7,789 bases of DNA from Oscillospiraceae bacterium (GTDB taxonomy: Bacteria > Bacillota > Clostridia > UBA1381): the NCBI GenBank assembly GCA_015068545.1, contig SVKH01000073.1, positions 1-7,789 on the forward strand. Reading direction: 5' to 3'. Under the pieces are notes generated by a model, which was given only the letters and a program-made list of their open reading frames with translations, was not told the DNA's origin and did not search any database. Positions 5,678 to 7,789 of this stretch are shown in pieces. Each line of letters begins with the position of its first letter. The first letter of the stretch is position 1. Made by a program: the position numbers and the translations under genes.

Positions 5678-6787
5678 CTAATTTATGTTATAAACTTTTT
5701 TTAATCTGTTAAGAATATTCTCTATTTCATAATCACCGGTACTCTTTTCACTTTCCAGTGACATAGATTTTAGAAGATTTTCATATTTTAAAAGCGAATC
5801 AATCGCATTTGCAAATTCATCCTCAGAATCATGCCTTAGGATAAATCCATTTACACCGTTTTTTATAAATGTTCTTGTTCCTCTGTTATCTGCTGCTACT
5901 ACCGGCAATCCGCAAGCCATAGCTTCTATTGCCGCCAGCCCCAGTCCTTCCCTAATGGACGGAAAGCAGAACAAATCGCAACTGCGATATATTTTAGGAA
6001 GATCCTTTCGGTATCCTATCAAGTGAACATTTTTGCTAATTCCAAGGTTATTTGCCAAATCCAACAGATAATCTTTTTTGTCGCCTTCTCCGGCAATTAC
6101 ATAGTGAACCTTGGAGTTATTAAGCTTCGCCAAAGCCTTTATCACTATCTGATGATTTTTATTCGCATTAAGCTCTCCTACCGACAAAATAGTAAATGAG
6201 TCCTCACTAATTCCAAGGTCTTTTCTCTGGATAGAATCTTTGCATTGAAATTTACTTGTATCTATTCCAACTCCCGGGATATAATAATTCTCCTTTGCTT
6301 TCAGCTTATTTTTAGCTAAAAGATAGTCCTCATTATTGATAGTGATGAGCTTATCAGTAAAATAAGAACACAGCTTTTCCACCGGATAAAAAACCATCCA
6401 ATTAAGAATTGGAGCTCCTTTATAAAAGTGGAATCCATGGGAAGTGTAATATACCTTAAGTCCCATGGTTTTTCTCAAGCTTTTACATACTAGTCTGGTT
6501 ATAACAGATGCGTTTGGTGTGTGACAATGGACAATGTCATACTTGCCTTCCATTATTACCTTTTTTAACTGTTTATACGCTTTTATGTTATCCGCAGACA
6601 GCGGATTTCGCGAAAAATCTATCTGATGGGAAACACAACCCATATCACTATATTCACCATCAGCAGGCATATCTTCAAAATTACAAGCGATATCCACAGT
6701 ATTTCCGCAGTCAGTCAACATCTTGATATGCGGTTTAAAAAAACTATTCATAGTTAATGAAATAGTTGTCACATACAAAATTTTCAT
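5678..6787 (-). CDS. Glycosyltransferase family 4 (GT-B fold)
   Basis: This 369-residue cytoplasmic or membrane-associated glycosyltransferase would add a nucleotide-activated sugar to a lipid-linked acceptor in surface-glycan synthesis. The N-terminal Rossmann half begins MKILYVTTIS and includes DIVHCHTPNASVITRL (84-99) and YTSHGFHFYKG (114-124), as in EpsD/PglA/CapM-like enzymes. The C-terminal half holds the donor-site signatures: LSVGELNANKNH (201-212), VIAGEGDKKDYL (230-241), the E-x7-E motif with E280 and E288 (REGLGLAAIEAMACGLPVV, 279-297) and NGVNGFIL (310-317). Length is normal for the family. ATG 6787 overlaps the TGA of the upstream acyltransferase gene by four bases, and AAGGGTGA lies a few bases upstream, so translation is coupled. 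It is the last gene of the glycan operon seen here. Exact sugar specificity cannot be read. Confidence 0.92.
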   Translation of the reverse strand: MKILYVTTISLTMNSFFKPHIKMLTDCGNTVDIACNFEDMPADGEYSDMGCVSHQIDFSRNPLSADNIKAYKQLKKVIMEGKYDIVHCHTPNASVITRLVCKSLRKTMGLKVYYTSHGFHFYKGAPILNWMVFYPVEKLCSYFTDKLITINNEDYLLAKNKLKAKENYYIPGVGIDTSKFQCKDSIQRKDLGISEDSFTILSVGELNANKNHQIVIKALAKLNNSKVHYVIAGEGDKKDYLLDLANNLGISKNVHLIGYRKDLPKIYRSCDLFCFPSIREGLGLAAIEAMACGLPVVAADNRGTRTFIKNGVNGFILRHDSEDEFANAIDSLLKYENLLKSMSLESEKSTGDYEIENILNRLKKVYNIN

Positions 6788-7398
6788 AATTCACCCTTTA
6801 CAGGAACACCAACATAGGTTCCGCTGTGAGCAATATCTGATATAACAACAGCACCTGCTCCTATAATGCATCCACTACATATATTTATGTTGTTTATCAC
6901 TGTTGCACCTATACCTATGTGAGTTTCCTCTCCTACGCTGACTGTACCGCCCAAAGACACTCCGGGAGATATATGTGCAAAAGCTCCGATAGTATTATCA
7001 TGTTCTATTATAGAGCTTGAATTTATTATACAGTGCTTTCCTATTATAGCTCCGGCATTTATCACAGCTCCTGCCATAATAACAGTACCTTCGCCTATTA
7101 CAGCATCCATAGCTATTTGCGCAGACGGGTGTACTAAGGATATCCAATTTACACTAAACCTTTCTGCAAGCTTTCTTCTTGTCAGGTTATCTCCAACACC
7201 TATAACAAAATCGGTCTTTCCGTCATCATACTTTTCTATATCTTCTGTTTTGCCTATAATTTTATATCCCATACATAGTCCTTCTGCAAAGTCATCTATG
7301 AAACTGATGTCCTTGTAGCCGTTTTTATAGGCATTATCCGCAATCACTCTGCCGTGACCACCTGCTCCGATGATAATCAGTCGGTTATTCATTGGCAT
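6784..7398 (-). CDS. Sugar O/N-acyltransferase, PglD/EpsM/NeuD family (left-handed beta helix)
   Basis: This protein has 204 residues from the first ATG. The start at Met3 (7392) is more likely: GGAGG at 7402-7406 lies nine bases from it, but only three from the ATG at 7398. An N-terminal Rossmann-like domain begins RLIIIGAGGHGRVIADNAY (6-24) and binds the nucleotide sugar. From about residue 90 hexapeptide repeats form a left-handed beta helix, with the family motif SSSIIEHDNTIGAFAHISPG (127-146). H133 is in the position of the catalytic His of C. jejuni PglD. Enzymes of this family acetylate UDP-4-amino sugars (PglD), sialic acid (NeuD) or related sugars with acetyl-CoA. The neighbouring PglC-like transferase makes the amino-sugar role the more likely one, by inference. 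It overlaps the upstream gene (stop TAA at 7385-7387) and the downstream GT4 gene, so it sits in a tight operon. Confidence 0.9.
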   Translation of the reverse strand: MPMNNRLIIIGAGGHGRVIADNAYKNGYKDISFIDDFAEGLCMGYKIIGKTEDIEKYDDGKTDFVIGVGDNLTRRKLAERFSVNWISLVHPSAQIAMDAVIGEGTVIMAGAVINAGAIIGKHCIINSSSIIEHDNTIGAFAHISPGVSLGGTVSVGEETHIGIGATVINNINICSGCIIGAGAVVISDIAHSGTYVGVPVKGEL

Positions 7399-7789
7399 AC
7401 GCCTCCGTTTTACTTCCTTTAAACTCCTCCATTGTTACAGATGTCTCAGAGGAAATTCCCTCTCGTGCCAGTACCTTCACAACAGTTTTAAAAAGTATTT
7501 TCCAATCACCTAAAAAGGTAATACTATCAACATACTCCACATCATATTGAAACTTTTCTTCCCAACTTATGGAGTTTCTGCCATTTATTTGCGCAAGCCC
7601 TGTAATACCCGGGCGTACTTCCAGTCTTCTTGATTGCTCCTTATTATATAAGGAATTATACTTCATATAGAGTGCTCTTGGGCCTACCAAAGACACGTTG
7701 CCACACACCACATTCCACAACGACGGTAACTCATCTAAGGACGTACTGCGAAGTATCTTGCCAAAGTGTCCAGTCTTACCTCATCCGGC
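7385..7789 (-). CDS. C-terminal part of a PglC/EpsL-like undecaprenyl-phosphate sugar phosphotransferase, apparently frameshifted
   Basis: This is the distal part of a bacterial sugar transferase (monotopic phosphoglycosyl transferase), which moves a sugar-phosphate onto undecaprenyl phosphate to start glycan assembly. The open frame from 7780 leftwards reads HFGKILRSTSLDELPSLWN, then SLVGPR, RPGITGLAQINGRN, SWEEKFQYDVEYVDS and a C-terminal tail to a TAA at 7385-7387. The catalytic Asp-Glu pair of SLDELP is at 7730-7735. The N-terminal membrane helix and first half would lie beyond the window. A TGA (7781-7783) interrupts this frame, while the expected preceding motif PDEVRL is encoded in another frame at 7771-7788. 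One base therefore seems to be missing near 7766-7771. Starting the gene at the TTG at 7720 would remove the catalytic dyad, so that start is unlikely. The gene may be a pseudogene, or the missing base may be a sequencing error. Confidence 0.8.

Overview
The window looks like chromosomal DNA of a low-GC Gram-positive anaerobe, most likely a Clostridia/Lachnospiraceae-type Firmicute. This rests on AT-rich intergenic DNA, strong AGGAGG-like ribosome binding sites, Rho-independent terminators, a clostridial Cys-rich FeoB, and a phosphatase with an HCTYGxDRTG P-loop. The assignment comes from sequence style and family resemblance only.

Layout, left to right. Bases 1-125 hold a 14-bp direct repeat and a strong terminator for the first gene. 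Bases 126-1037 (-) encode an AEC-family membrane transporter. Bases 1038-1356 are a divergent intergenic region with a good promoter for the transporter and several small palindromes in front of feoA. Bases 1357-3683 (+) are a two-gene feoA-feoB ferrous iron uptake operon with a 4-base ATGA overlap. Bases 3684-3952 separate two convergent units and hold a bidirectional terminator plus a GC-rich hairpin. Bases 3953-5578 (-) encode an unusual membrane-anchored tyrosine-phosphatase-like protein with an N-terminal run of ten histidines, three membrane spans, a probable fibronectin-III-like domain and an extracytoplasmic CX5R phosphatase domain. Bases 5579-5677 carry two nested-looking dyads. Bases 5678-7789 (-) are the downstream end of a surface-glycan operon. 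In transcription order it encodes a PglC/EpsL-like phosphoglycosyl transferase (running off the window), a PglD/EpsM/NeuD-like sugar O/N-acyltransferase and a GT4 glycosyltransferase, with overlapping genes.

How the genes work together. FeoA and FeoB form the Fe(II) importer. The glycan genes would make an acylated (possibly bacillosamine-like) sugar, load it onto undecaprenyl phosphate and extend it. The phosphatase follows the glycan operon in the same direction after 99 bases and may be co-transcribed, but it has its own ribosome binding site and a palindrome upstream.

The observations most worth a second look are three. The sugar transferase frame has an apparent one-base frameshift at the right edge: a PDEVRL motif sits in one frame and FGKILRSTSLDELP in another. 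The phosphatase has a low-complexity and His10 cytoplasmic tail, and a second cysteine in its P-loop. The feoA promoter region has palindromes but no recognisable classical Fur box. No complete novel defence, mobile or CRISPR system is visible.
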